A stretch of DNA of 64,000 bases from Siderastrea radians (Eukaryota > Cnidaria > Anthozoa > Scleractinia > Rhizangiidae). The notes beneath the pieces are model-generated. The model made no database searches. It was not told the origin of the DNA and saw only the letters and a list, made by a program, of their open reading frames with translations. The DNA lies in contig OZ024889.1 of assembly GCA_964017195.1 (NCBI GenBank), positions 55,202,574 through 55,266,573 on the forward strand. Direction: 5' to 3'. Both the position numbers and the translations under genes were made by a program. Positions 33,500 through 46,163 of the stretch are shown here, one piece after another; positions within the stretch are counted from its first letter, which is position 1, and each line of letters opens with the position of its first letter.

Positions 33500-36420
33500 C
33501 TGCACGCATTGTGGGCGTATGTTTTTTCCATAGCCACCAATTTCCTTTAGATTTTAGAATGTTTCTTTATCAACAAATAAATTTAAATTTCCGTGCCCTC
33601 AGTGTTATTTAGAATTACACTGACATGTCCCCAAGTTCGTTTATTTAAAAAACGTGACGTACTGAATCACGCTATGGTCAAAATATTTCGTCACGTTCTT
33701 CTTCGCAAAGGCTAGGACAGGCGGATGTCCAAGGAATGAGAGATGGGAAAGGGGTTCATACTATCAGGGATTCATGTTATCACAGGGAGAAGGGTGCGGA
33801 GAAGACGTAAGGGGTAATGGCAGCAAACACGTCAAAGGTACGATAAATCACCAACTTCAAAAGCTTAAACCACTTAGGCTCGTATCTTGAGTGACCGTAA
33901 GGTATTTCGCACCCTGAGGGGAAGGGAAAAACGGCGGATCCAATGCCCCTGGGGCTTTTCTTTCTTTTTTTTTTTGGTGGTCACTTGCCCCAGACCTCCG
34001 CTCGGTCAAAACAATACTTGCCGGGGTTATTCGCCAGAATTTTCATGAAAGTTGGTGTAGAAAATTACTGGCGATTTATTGGCATAAAAACCTCTTCGAT
34101 GAAAGCAAGAATGAAGGTGCTAGGGTGCTTTGAGGCTGGCATGAATTCGCCTAACTTGCCCTGGCACGTAAACATTACATCACTGAAACACAAAAGCCGA
34201 TTCGGGGAAGTCCCTTGCTTTCGCCAAGTTGAATAATTCAACAGTGAAATGCAAGCATTATTTTGGCAGTTTTGCTTTGCTTCACCAAAATCTTTAGGGA
34301 AAGTTGTGTAGAAAAGTACAAGAAAGATGAGAGCAAGGATGAGAGCAAGGACGAAGGTGCTGGGGAGCTTTGAAGCTGGCGTGAACCGTGGCACGTAAAC
34401 ATTGCATCACTGAAACACAAAAGCTGATTCGGGGAAGTCCCTTGCTTTCGCCAAATCGTTCATCCAATCATGGCCTAAAAGTAGACTTGTATGTTCCTTT
34501 TTTCGGTAGATAACCGTTCCCTTTAGATTTTAGGATTATGTTTCTTTATCAATAAATCTCATTTCCGTGCCCTTACGCTGAGATGAGTTTTAAAAAAAAC
34601 CATGACGTAACTGAGTCACACTATGGTCAAACTATTTCATCACGTTCTTTTTTCACGAGTGCTGGAACCGGTGAATGACCAAGAAATGAGGGATGGGAAA
34701 GTGTTCATACTATTAGGGATTCATGTTATCGCAAGGAGAAGGGTGCAGAAAAGACGTGGGGAGGGAGGGGGCGGGTGGCAGCAAAGGTACGTTAAATCAC
34801 CAACTTCATAAATTTACACCACTCGGCCTCGTACCTTGAGTGAGCGTAATGTATTTTGCACCCTGAGGGGAAGGGGAAAACGGCGGGGTCTAATGCCCCT
34901 GGGGCTTTTCTTGTTTTCCATTTTTTTGATGGTCACTTGCCCCAGACCTCCGGTTTTTGTTCGGCCAAACATACTCGTCGCGTCTTTCGCTACACAGGCT
35001 AAAGCCTGTATCTTGAGTGACCATAATATCTTTTACACCCCGAGGGGAGGGGGGGATGGCGGGGTAATGCCCCTGGGGCTTTTCTTGTTTCATTTTTATT
35101 TTCTGTTTTTTGGTGGTCACTTGCCCCAGACCGGTTTCCACTCGGCCAAACAAATACTCATCGTGTTTTCCGCTGCACAGGTTAGGGCTCGTATCTTGAG
35201 TGACCATGATATATTTTGAACCATAGGGAAGGGACAACAACGGCGGGGTCTAATGCCCCTGGGGCTTATCTTATTTCATTACCCGCCATCAGGACAGGGT
35301 CTAGTAATATCCATTTTTTTTCTTTTTGGTGGTCACTTGCCCCAGACCTTCGCTCGGTCAAAACATTACTTGCCGGTAATTTTCGTTCGTTTAGAGTTTA
35401 TTCGCCAGAATTTTCATGATAGTTGATGTAGAAAATTACTGGCGATTTAAGGGCATAAAAACCACTTCGATGAAAGCAAGACCGAAGTTGCTAGCGAGCT
35501 TTGAAGCCGATTCGGGGAAGTCCCTTGCTTACGCCAAGTTGAATAATTCGACAGTGAATGCAAGCATTTTTTGGCAGTTTTGCTTTGCTTCGCCAAAATC
35601 TTTAGGGAAAGTTGTGTAGAAAAGTACAAGAAATTCAATGGAGTTGACTTCTCTTCGATGAGAGCAAGGACGAAGGTGCTAGCGAGCTTTGAGAGCCAAT
35701 GATTCATGCTACGTGCCGTAGCACATAAACATTACGTAACTTTCTTGCACCAAATCACTCATCGAATCACGGCCTAAAATAGACTTTTACGTTTTTTCTA
35801 TAGCTACTAGTTTACTTTAGACTTTAGAATAAGTTTCTTTATCAAGAAATCTATTTAAATTTCCGTGCCCTTGCTATTTAGAATTACGCTGACATGTCCC
35901 TGAGTTCGATTATTTAAAAAACGTGACGTAACTGAGTCACGCTATGGTCAAAACATTTCATCACGTTCTTCTTCGCCAAAGCTAGGACAAGTGGATGACC
36001 AAGGAATGAGGGATGGGGTTCATACTATCAGGGATTCATGTTATCACAGGGAGAAGGGTGCAGAGAAGACGTAAGGGGGAATGGCAGCAAACACGTCAAA
36101 GGTACGATAAATCACCAACTTTTAAATTTGCACGACTTGGGCTGGTATGTTGAGTGACCGTAAGGTTTTTTGCTCCCTAGGAGGAGGAGAAAAACGGCGG
36201 GGTCCAATGCCAATGGGGCGTTTCTTATTATTATTATGCATTACTTTTTGGTGGTCACTTGCCCCAGACCTCCGGTTTTCGCTCGGCCAAACAAATATTC
36301 ATCGTGTCTTCCACTACACAGGGCTCGTATCTTGAGTGATCGTAATATATTTTGCACCCTAGGGGAGGGACAACAACGGAGGGGTCTAATGCTTCTGGGG
36401 CTTTTCTTGTTGTTAGCGTA
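33500..36420 (+). repeat. Complex satellite array, right block
   Basis: Continues the same units in the same orientation, with anchors (CACTTGCCCCAGACC) near 33980, 34932, 35117, 35331 and 36254. The units at 34932-35331 are reduced to about 185-215 bp, keeping only the anchor and the AATGCCCCTGGGGC end. The array stops near 36418 within the CTTTTCTTGTT block. Confidence 0.9.
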
Positions 36421-36964
36421 ACAGCACCTTAACCATTTCCGCTGCCAACACTACGACTCAGTTTCAAACCACATAACTTTGCAAAGTATCGAAAAATAAC
36501 CCGCTTAAAAGTATCAGCACGAGTAAAGCTTTCATGTGATGGTCACACTTAAATGTTTTCGCCAGAGAAGAAAATGTTTAAAAAATACGTGACTTAATTT
36601 GTGACCCTCTAGTGGGATTGAACCTGCTCAAGCAGCGCTCTTTCTGTATTGTTCCTTTAATTAAGCGTAGATGAATTCCACATACGTTTATGTTGTGCCC
36701 TTGTGCATAATTTTGATATTAAAGAAAGTCAGGTTATTTGTGATTGCTACCTGTTTATTGTGCCCAAGGCAGGAGCAAAAACACTACCTACTGCATCAAT
36801 AAGATGTGACGAGAGCGCCATGTGTGCATACCCAGTCACGCAAAGGTATTGCATCCACTAGCCGTATAAGGAACATATACAATTAAAAGCTAACTGACGC
36901 ATTGCCAAACTGGGGTCTGGGGTCTTAGGTCTTAGTTTTCGAGGGTCTTAGTTTTCGTAACACC

Positions 36965-37165
36965 CCAGAATTTGCCATCTGCATACCTCCTTCTTTTGAG
37001 GCGCTCGAGCGAAGAATAGAGAAAGCATAACTTATTTTCCCTTAAAACGTTTCTAAGCCTCTTTATTGATTTGTGCAACTATTTAAATCCCATTTTTGAC
37101 AGACACTTAAAACACGTATTTGTAAGTGGCTAACTCCAGCCTTGAACGAAAACAATAGAATATAA
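36965..37165 (+). repeat. Dispersed or tandem repeat, copy 1 of 2 (direct copy at 38573-38775)
   Basis: Shares with 38573-38775 the blocks ACTTATTTTCCC or GTTATTTTCCC, CCTCTTTATT, CCCATTTTTGACAGACACTT, and ATTTGTAAGTGGCTAACTCC. Neighbouring sequences also repeat in weaker form: CACGCAAAGGTATT occurs at about 36838 and 37766, and GCAAAAACACTA at about 36775 and 37517. The region is therefore a loose tandem arrangement with a period of about 0.75-1.6 kb. Confidence 0.8.
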
Positions 37166-38572
37166 CTGAAGACAACAGTTTCTTCTGGCAATGACAATGT
37201 TTATAATTATTTTGGTAAATATACTTTCTCCAAATCCAGAAATTGTAGATATAAAATATATGTGTATTGAACGAATTGTGGTGTTGAATTTCTTCGTACA
37301 GGAATTCACAGCCAACGCGGGACTGCGCGCCTCGATTGATTGCTCTGAACTCATGCACAGCCGTCTCAGCGTTTTGTGGAACGATTCATAGATTCACTAC
37401 AAACAGATTGGATAATTGGAGAAAAATAACGTCTGTGAAATTGAAGGACGAGTTATTTGTTGTACTTTGCCCGGGCTAGTTGTTTTTGCCGCCTGTTAAT
37501 GTGCCCATGTTAAGTGCAAAAACACTATACCTAATGCAACAACATGCAATAAGGAAAAAAGATAAAACAGAGAGAAATAACAACTAGCAAGCGACGACTC
37601 GTCAACGTAGGCATTCGACACGCGAATAGTACACAGCACAAGTCAAGTAATTATATGTCCCGGTTGACGTCAAAAGAGAGAGAGAGAGAGAGTTAAAAAA
37701 AGAAAACAAATATGAAGATTAATATTTAAAACCGAAGGGGAAAATTAATGCGACCTCCTACCCTGTCACGCAAAGGTATTACATCAAGTACATGTAGTTG
37801 TATCAGGAACACATATGATCATACATGTATAGGCTAAACTCAGGTTTTATCTCTTATGGCTGTGTGCAACTGCTTTATGTGCACGTGTGGGCTTTGAACT
37901 TGACAGGGGGAAGAAGTTATTGCAAAGATAAATGTCTATGATCAAAGTGTAGAAAATGGCCTGAAGGAAGAGAAGGAGATTTCTTTTAAAGAGGGATAAT
38001 CGGCATAATTGTTCTCTTTTTATACATTTCAACAGCCCCTTTATTTGTTTGTTGTGACTGAAGAAATTTGTCACTAGACAGAAACGAGTAAGGCGAGCAA
38101 TTCACGAAAGTAAGGTTACAAATTTTCGAGCTGCATTTTCTTTTTGTGTGTTGCGTATGTTACTATAGAACCGTCACAAATAAGTCATCAACTAAAACGA
38201 GTTTTGTTTTTGAGGACTGAGCTGACGTTTTGCTGACAGCCATGAAAGTAAACTGAAGTCATCTTGCATTGTTGATCGCGCACTATGTAAGCCAAGTTTA
38301 AAAAGAAACAATTATGATATAATACATGAGATACAAAATCGCACATCACGTGGGTTTCAGTATGACTGCTTTGCGCCTTTATAAGTAGAGGAACGGGAAA
38401 AAAAAAACAACACTTTGAATACAACACTACTTGGGAAATAAAAGCAGTCCTACTATTTTAAATGCATTTTGCTCACAAACACAAATGGGGTAGAAATTCA
38501 CATGGGAAATGCAAGAATGAAACTCACCTTCCGCATTAGGGGAAGCTGTAGCAAAACAAGACTGCAAAAAAG

Positions 38573-38775
38573 CGCGAAATTTGCAATCTGCGAACCTCCT
38601 TGTGTCAGGTGCACTAGCGAGTAATAGAGGAAGCACAAGTTATTTTCCCTTCAAACGTGTCTAAACCTCTTTATTCGTTTGTGCATTTATTTAAATCCCA
38701 TTTTTGACAGACACTTAAACGCGTATTTGTAAGTGGCTAACTCCAGCTTGAACAAATACAATAGAATTTAAACAA
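38573..38775 (+). repeat. Dispersed or tandem repeat, copy 2 of 2
   Basis: Counterpart of 36965-37165 with small differences. I see no gene between the two copies; short ORFs there have no domain. Confidence 0.8.
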
Positions 38776-39762
38776 TGGCGACAGTGTCATTGTGTTATTG
38801 ACATGGTGATGGTGTGAACGATGCGAGCTGTTTTTAAACTATTGTTGCATTGTTTGTTGGTACGTTTGTTTGTTGTTTGCTCTGTGGTTACTGAGGGAAG
38901 ATCGGTTTCGGGTTTCGGGTTAATGGTTAATGGTTTGGAATGAAATATAATTGAGTTCCTTTCCCTGGTTGCTGTCTTTACTCAAAACGCGAAAATTAAT
39001 TCGATCTCAAAAACGAGTCTTCCCTGCTAATTAGCATGAAAATGATTCTTGGCATAAAAGTTTGTTTTCTCAACTGAGTTGATAGCCAGATTTGTTGCAT
39101 TTGCTGCCTCAGGCTGTTGAGACTCTGAGAGGAAAAACGTACACTTATCCCCACCCCCTCGGTTGTTCTTTCTAAAACAAACTAAAATGAAAAGACAGCA
39201 AAGAAAAAACGACGAGCGAGTTGGCTTTCCCGATATTTCGGACAGTCAAACCGTCCGTCTTCGGGGGATTTAATTAAAATACGGATAGTCGTTACAATAC
39301 GTAGTAAAACAGTTACAATAGATATATGATACGATTGTTTGGAATTTAAAATTAAAACAAGCCAATGAGGACGACATAAAATTACCATGAATAAACAAAG
39401 AGAAGTGTAAAAAAATGTAAATAAATAAATGAAAATAATTATAAAGCAATAAGAAAAAGAGGATTAATAGTCATCTCCCTTGCACCAAGAGCCTTCACAA
39501 CAATCAAGAAAATGACGGATTTTTCATATATGAAAATTGTACCTCGGGGCGCAAAGCACTTTGGGTGACACTTGATTGTCGTTAAGTCTGATTTGTATCT
39601 TCTTCCATCACTGCTGTTAGCGATCCGAAAGCACTAGTGTGAATTTTGACTTGACATTTAAGTGTCGCCATATCGATTTCGTTGTATATTTCCGAATTCT
39701 GAAGTGTTTTCGCGGTGGAGAAGGAGATCTTTAAATTGGATGCCTCGTAGGGTTCGGGAAAG

Positions 39763-40188
39763 TTGAGGCGAAGACCGAGTCTTCCGGGCTCTGCCAAAGT
39801 TGTACGGCTGAAGGAGTCCGTGTATCAGCAGCGGAGGGAAAGAAAAACATCTATGGGTTTCAGCAATACTACTGACAGTACGTTTGCCGAAATAGTGCTA
39901 CATTCGTTGCCAAATGAAAACAGAAGGAACGTTAATTTACCATGTAAAATAACAGTAGCTACGGCCTTGCTCCAAAATAATGCTTATGGTCATGAGCTTG
40001 TGCTGTTTTGCTTAATTATTCCTTGTGTTCACTGTCTGTTTATGTTTTATTTTTACAAAAAGTGGAAGTGGCTATTCTGGTTTTGCGTCCATCAACATCA
40101 GTCGATGCGATCAATCACGCAATCAATCGATCGGACTGTAATACATGTAGATCCATGTATATGCATTGAATGCAAACTCAGATCTTGA
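39763..40188 (+). CDS. Unrecognised ORF, 141 aa; possibly repeat-derived
   Basis: This is one of the longer ORFs of the region. The N-terminal half is basic and polar (VVRLKESVYQQRRERKTS then DSTFAEIVLHSLPNE), followed by a hydrophobic, aromatic segment around residues 77-107. I do not recognise a family with certainty. The 3' part overlaps a tandem duplication (40060 on), which argues that the C-terminus is not an evolved protein end. The polar half may be a genuine exon or a fragment of a repeated gene, with an unseen acceptor upstream. Confidence 0.25.
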   Translation: MRRRPSLPGSAKVVRLKESVYQQRRERKTSMGFSNTTDSTFAEIVLHSLPNENRRNVNLPCKITVATALLQNNAYGHELVLFCLIIPCVHCLFMFYFYKKWKWLFWFCVHQHQSMRSITQSIDRTVIHVDPCICIECKLRS

Positions 40189-40410
40189 GTAGTTTTCTCC
40201 AGTGACATCTTGCGACGAAGACGTCAATATTCTTACTACTTGTTTTTGTCTTATTATTCTTATATCGAGTGGAAGTGGCTACTCTGGTTTTACGTCCATC
40301 AAGATCGATCGATCAATCGATCGATCAAATAATCAGTTGTTATAAAAGCTCCATACATGTTGACTACAAAGTCAGAATCTAGGGTTGTTTTCTCTGGTAA
40401 CATCTAGCGA
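40060..40410 (+). repeat. Diverged tandem duplication, period about 208 bp, with ATCGATCG tracts
   Basis: GTGGAAGTGGCTATTCTGG at about 40062 recurs as GTGGAAGTGGCTACTCTGG at about 40270. Both are followed by ACGTCCATCAA or GCGTCCATCAA, clusters of GATCAATC/GATCGATC, and a TTTTCTCCAGTGACATC or TTTTCTCTGGTAACATC block. Confidence 0.8.
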
Positions 40411-43400
40411 GGAAGATATTTTCAGGGGCTACTACTGTGAATATCACCGTGCTGAAAGGCCAGTGCAGCAGGGTATACATGTAATTTGCGAAACGTCCGG
40501 CAAATGCGCCAGCCAAACTTCAAAACAAAAGCACAACCGCGCAAAGCACTTTGAGTGACACTAGCTCTTTAAACAATACTACACCAGCATACTACCTAAT
40601 TAATTAAATCTTCAAGTACAAGGTATACATTGTAGGTTGTAATGAGAAATGATAAAATATAAAAAAAGTAATATTTGTCCAGGTTTATCCTGCATTCAAG
40701 ACTACTACAGCAAACCCCAAGCCCTGTGTACATTAAATGTACATGTACACTGTATGACGCTTTGTATTCTATGCCAGTCACTTTGTGGCCACATTCAGTT
40801 TACCTCAGAATGTCTATTTTTTAACAAAATATCAGTTAAAATATTTACAGTGTATCTGTGCATATAAGGCAAAACCAAATGAAAAGAATCATTGAGTAAC
40901 AGGGAGTATACACATTCACTGATTTTACATTTACGGTCTTATCTGTTTTGGCTGCCTTCATTTCACTTGCGGTTAACAATCTTCTGAGTTCAGTCCTCTT
41001 ATGGCCTTATACATGTAGACGTGGTCCTAGAAAAAAATATTGAGAAGAAATTTAAAAAAAAGTTCTAGGCCTGTCATACACTCAACATTATTAGGTTGTA
41101 ATGTTAATTTTCAATAAGATATATAAAGGTTCACGTAAATTTACAATAATATTATGAATACAGGTCAAGCAGTGAACAAAATTAGTAAAAGGTGTAAATA
41201 TTAATTTAATGACTTTTAGTCAAGTACTGGGTTCCAAAGCTGTGAAGTGGCAAAATAAGAAAGATTTCTTAAAATAAACTGTCACTTTAGTGACATCGAC
41301 AAACATCGTAAGCATTACAGTGATAGTCCATTTCAAAACCTTAATAGCCCTGATCAGAATACAATTTTCTAGTTCACCATAACAGAACACATCCTGTTTG
41401 CAGGTATTGTACTCAGTGAATACACGATGATCCGGTTTTCACATGTTCATATACATTGTACAAGGTTCCAACAAATCTCCAAAAATGATGTGTCTATTGA
41501 CTGAGTGAGAGGACTAGGCAGGAAAATATTTGGCTTAAGGTCATGGTGTACAGACTGAGCACAGCGAGGTCTGTGTGCCACGACCGGCTTGTCCTAACTC
41601 TGTCAATACACATTTATCATACCACCAATTTCATGCTACATGTAAATACATGCATTTTTGGAAAATTTCAAAACTATGCTTAAAAATACTCAAAGCATGT
41701 TAAAGTGCACGCGTGTTGAATGAACCAATGATGTGTGCAAGACTGGACGGCTTTTTCCAGACTGGCTTGCATCAACCCACCTGGCCCTACACACATCAAC
41801 TCGGAATACATCTGTACCGTATATAATACACTAAGAGAGAACTGTTGTCCACCCATCATGGAAAAATGGCTTAGTTACAAAAAGCCAAAACCACACCACT
41901 TTTATACTTTCCTGGCAGGGATGTGCAACACTGTGCCATGGCTGTTGATGTGTCACTACTTTCAACTGCTTATGCAAATTGATGTCAGTTTTCAAGATAT
42001 CATGTTGTTGAGTGGTGAATTGTTCATGGGTACCAGTTAGTTTTTTTTTATAATATTGTGTTGTTGGGGATGTACGGTGGTATAAGAAGTTGAGTTCTCA
42101 AGTGACTGAAAAATGAAAATGGTGGACATGAAATTCAAAGCCCAAATGCAAGGAAATACAATGTATGCTACTATTGTAGTTTTAACCCTGTTATCCCAAG
42201 CAGTTAGCCTCTAGTGGTCTAATGTGGTTGTAACTGGGTGTAGATGTTATGTATTGAAATGAAATGAGATCCCAAGAGAAGCTGAACCTGAGGTGTTCCC
42301 TATACCAGCCAGGAGTTCTAACCACTACATGTACAGTAACCTACATTGTACAGAATGTAGATTACATAGGAGTCTAGACGTGAGCTAGTGGTGTACAGCT
42401 GTATTGTAGGGCATTACTTACAGTACAAGGTCACCATACAGTCAGATGCCTCAACACTGCCCTTTCTAGCACTATGCAGGACATGATACAGTATGAACCT
42501 AGTAAGATGACCTACTGTACTTCACTAACAGTTTTCTTGTAGATTAGTACAATCATGTAGCTGGAGTGCAGAAGGTCATGGGTATGACTTCAGTTAGGGA
42601 TTTAACTTGGTGTCCTAATCCCACAATTGCTTCATGTTGAGCACAAGTATCATCATTCTTTTGGTTAATAAATGACCAATCTTAGTAATTATTTACAACA
42701 TCAGTAATTACTTTACAATATTAATAACCATGGCTCTATATCAGCAGGGCTTTTGTTTCAGTGTACTGTTCGGGATTGTGGTTTGTCCACAATAATCTAG
42801 TATCCATGTCTTAAAAATTCAAGCATTCAATGATCACCAAGGAGATAATGTCTTCATATGACATGAATCGAAATTATGCCATTCTGTCAAAATCTTTAAA
42901 AGGAATGCCTGCAACCAATGCCCAATACACTGTACATGTACAAGTCCTTTGTTTAAAGAAAACAGATCTACATGTACGCAACACAAATTTGAAGTGTAAC
43001 ATGAGGATTCTAATGTACATGTATACAGCTAAAACGTTGCCTGATTTTACAGCCTTGAGCTTACAAGAGGAGACCGAAAGTTAGTACGGGTAGCTGAAAA
43101 TGGTTTGTGATTCGGCTGTAATTTCGCAGTTGTCGCTGCCGTAGGAGGGGTGAAAGTACGTTAAACACTTGCCTGTATGATTTAATTTGTGTAGGGGTGA
43201 GCCACAGCTAAGTTTGGTAAATTTATTAATAGATTACCCATAGCACCTTGTGGTCTTACTGCGTAGGTTTTCCGACAACGTTAATTGTAGCTGTATGTTT
43301 GAGTAACTTAATAATACCTGACCATGTGTGATGCATTCCTTTGCTATGTACAACATGCATCAAGAAACTGTTTTGCTGTAGAACTTGGAGTCATAGTGAT

Positions 43401-45264
43401 ACAATGTGTATAAATGTAGAAACCTGATGAAAAATTTTGAGAGTAAAATTAATAAATGGATCATAAAAAATAAACTTACTACTCACGTACATGTACATGT
43501 AGCTACATGTATAAAGGTGAATGTAAATCATATTTTAATTTCATCTATACCACAGTACATGAACTACTTTACAGATCCCAGGAGATTGTTGAAGGAGCAG
43601 TGTACATGTAGATGTATGAGGTTCAGGTTTGAACTGAAATTTAACTTCTATATAGGATGTAACTAAACAGCACCAGTCATCTAACCCAGTTGATTGTGTT
43701 ATTGACCTTTCAATAATTTTGCAAACAAATCAAGAATAAAAAAAATAGTGTGATAAAATACATGTACAGTACATGTGTAAGTTAATATTTCAGGTTCTTG
43801 GCAAAAGTGCAAAAAACTCACTGGAGACAGTTTGACACACTGAACACCATCCCCTTAAAGCCAAATAATTTTTTTCTTCAGCCCTTGCTTTAGGTCAGTA
43901 AGCACATAATTTTTTGAATTAGGAAATAAGCCAAAAATTGAAAAGTTGCCATTTTGAAGGCTGTTTTCCCATAACATGATTGAGCAGTTTTGATGATTTT
44001 CAAAAAAAGTTAACATTCATGAGACACTCAAATGCCCTCCTGGATTTATAAAGTTCTTTCATCTACATGTAGACAACTCCGAACAAGTAGGTACATTGTT
44101 TTCATAATGTTTTCTGCACACTACAGGTGTAATTTGTATATCACATGCCATTCACCTCCGAGCACAACAGTGGTCACCTCCACAGCTTTTTGGCCACATC
44201 TGATAACAAGTTACCTGTACCAGTCCGTGGCGCTGGATATTAACTTGTGTGGCATAATAATTATTATACTGAGAGAACCATTATTCACCTTAATGTCTGT
44301 GACATTTAACATTTATTCCATGAGCATGTATGTACTGGATATAGGGTGGTAAGTAACCAACAAGGTACATAGCACAAAGTTGATAAAAATCACCTCATAT
44401 CCTGAATGAGCACAACAGAGTTAATAATATTGCTTTATTAAATCTCAACTTCAGTTATCTTTTCTGAATTATGGGTGGCTGTATTTTGGACAAGCTTCTA
44501 GCTTTTACTTGGACGATATGCTATTTTGAATGCCATGGTACTTGGCATGCAGTTTCCATGCATGCAGAAAAATCAAATTTAAGGTGCCAGTGCATGAAGG
44601 GACATGTTGAAATTTGTGTTGCATGAGCTCAAAAAGCACCAGCCACACACCAAAGGGTGTCACATGTTGTTGCAAAAATGTAAGCACCTTTCGATTTCCC
44701 CTCTACTAATGTTCCTGCTACAGTACATGCCTTTAGCATAACAATTGCAGTGTCGCACTGCTGTGTGTCTCTGTGACATGTCCCTGCAACATGTCCCCTC
44801 ATACCCTGGCATCTACTGTATACACAAGGAAGGAATTCAATCCCTGAAATTGAGAATTTAGTGTATTACTACTACGTGTATAGGGTCTCCACTGTGAGTC
44901 TGTCATGGATGAATTACTGTTTAGTATTTAGGCATACATTGGACATTAGGTTGGGATGAAAGTTCATAAATCTGCTGACCATTTTAGAACTGTTGATTGC
45001 AATGAAAAACTCCCATATGCAAACTCCCTTGAAAAGAGGACTTTGAGAAATGCACACATTTCCACCTTATGCCACTAGAATAAAAATGCTATGGTGTCAA
45101 GACCTGGAGTCGTTACTATTCAAATAATATCAAATCTGATCATGTTAGTACACATCACTATCTTTGCTTAAAAAAAATCAAGAAATCTCCTAAACCGTTA
45201 AAGAACTCACTAATTGGCAAATTATGCATGTTTCATTTCATGTTTACTCCGCTTTGACAAGTGA
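40411..45264. other. About 4.9 kb without a supported gene; rich in TACATGTA
   Basis: AT-rich sequence with numerous TACATGTA palindromes (for example near 40475, 40737, 41010, 41637, 42327, 42938, 43016, 43488, 43603 and 43760). ORFs at 41735-42040 and 44032-44352 have no recognisable domains. It could be intronic or intergenic. Confidence 0.5.
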
Positions 45265-45383
45265 TTAAACTCATCAACAATAGATGAGCTTGGGGAATGG
45301 TGCCCACAAGGAGGGTGGAGCCACGAGTGCAGCTGAGCCGAAAGCGTAGGGTATCCATGACAACCCTGTGAGCGGCAACCACC
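45265..45383 (-). repeat. Split direct repeat B2
   Basis: 119 bp matching B1 (45657-45775) without a difference that I can see, from TTAAACTCATCAAC to GCGGCAACCACC. It forms the 3' outer end of the element on its coding strand. Confidence 0.92.
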
Positions 45384-45469
45384 CACCCAGCACCGTCACA
45401 CTGAAAAACAGTGGAAACACAGATACTTACCATATACTTACCATGACAAAAGGGAGGGATGGGCCGGGG

Positions 45470-45661
45470 ATAAAGCACTGTGCGAACTATCCGAAAGCGA
45501 TAACAAACGCGGAATGACATGACATCTGATGCTACACTGTAAGCCATGTGGGGCCCCTGCACAACACCCCCGGCCACCCCGCACCAAAACCCTGAGGGAT
45601 ACTGCTGGCCAGCATTGTTTTGCGTTTAACCTAGCCTAAATTGCATTTAGCCACATTTAAA
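45470..45661 (-). repeat. Split direct repeat A2
   Basis: 192 bp identical by eye to A1 (50450-50641), from ATAAAGCACTG to CCACATTTAAA. It abuts and overlaps B1 by the TTTAAA core at about 45656-45661. Confidence 0.92.
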
Positions 45662-45775
45662 CTCATCAACAATAGATGAGCTTGGGGAATGGTGCCCACA
45701 AGGAGGGTGGAGCCACGAGTGCAGCTGAGCCGAAAGCGTAGGGTATCCATGACAACCCTGTGAGCGGCAACCACC
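45657..45775 (-). repeat. Split direct repeat B1
   Basis: 119 bp identical to B2 and located between the recombinase and A2 on the coding strand. The junction with A2 would correspond to the junction of a circular intermediate. Confidence 0.92.
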
Positions 45776-46163
45776 ACACCCTTCCCTCCAAAGTGCTTGG
45801 AGAATGAAGGGCCCGCACACAGGGTGGAGAGGGACCGAAAAACCCCCCCACCTTCCAAGCACCAATTCCCAAGCCTGCAAGAAACTCAAAAAGGCAATAA
45901 GGAGATACATACCGAGCCAAGGGCCTAACTGACTCTGCACCAGCTAGATGCTAAGGCGAGCAAACTGTTATGCTGCCAGACCAGGCAGCGCAGCAAACAA
46001 ATCCAAAGACCACGAACGTAAGGAACGGCCACCGGCCACCGCGAGGCAAACCATGCGTACAGTAGCGTTAAGATAAGCAGCATGGACCGGTGTTACTCCT
46101 CAGACGTCCACTATGCAAGGGCCCAGCCGACAGATTTGATCCCGATGGATCCAGCACGCGCCA

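Noticed and set aside
25485..36421. Many ORFs with Pro/Gly/Arg-rich peptides or recurring CFRQVE- or LSLKILAKQS-like ends
   Set aside because: They are translations of the satellite units and minisatellite in several frames, recur with the repeat and show no codon-level constraint.
45233..45577. ORF starting MAGGVVQGPHMAYSV
   Set aside because: It is the A2 copy of the Ngaro repeat reading into the A2-B2 interval; the same start in A1 precedes gag only because the repeat happens to be open.
45631..45940. Three overlapping ORFs of the B1 repeat region
   Set aside because: All lie in repeat B1 or the adjoining 3' untranslated part of the element and have no domain.
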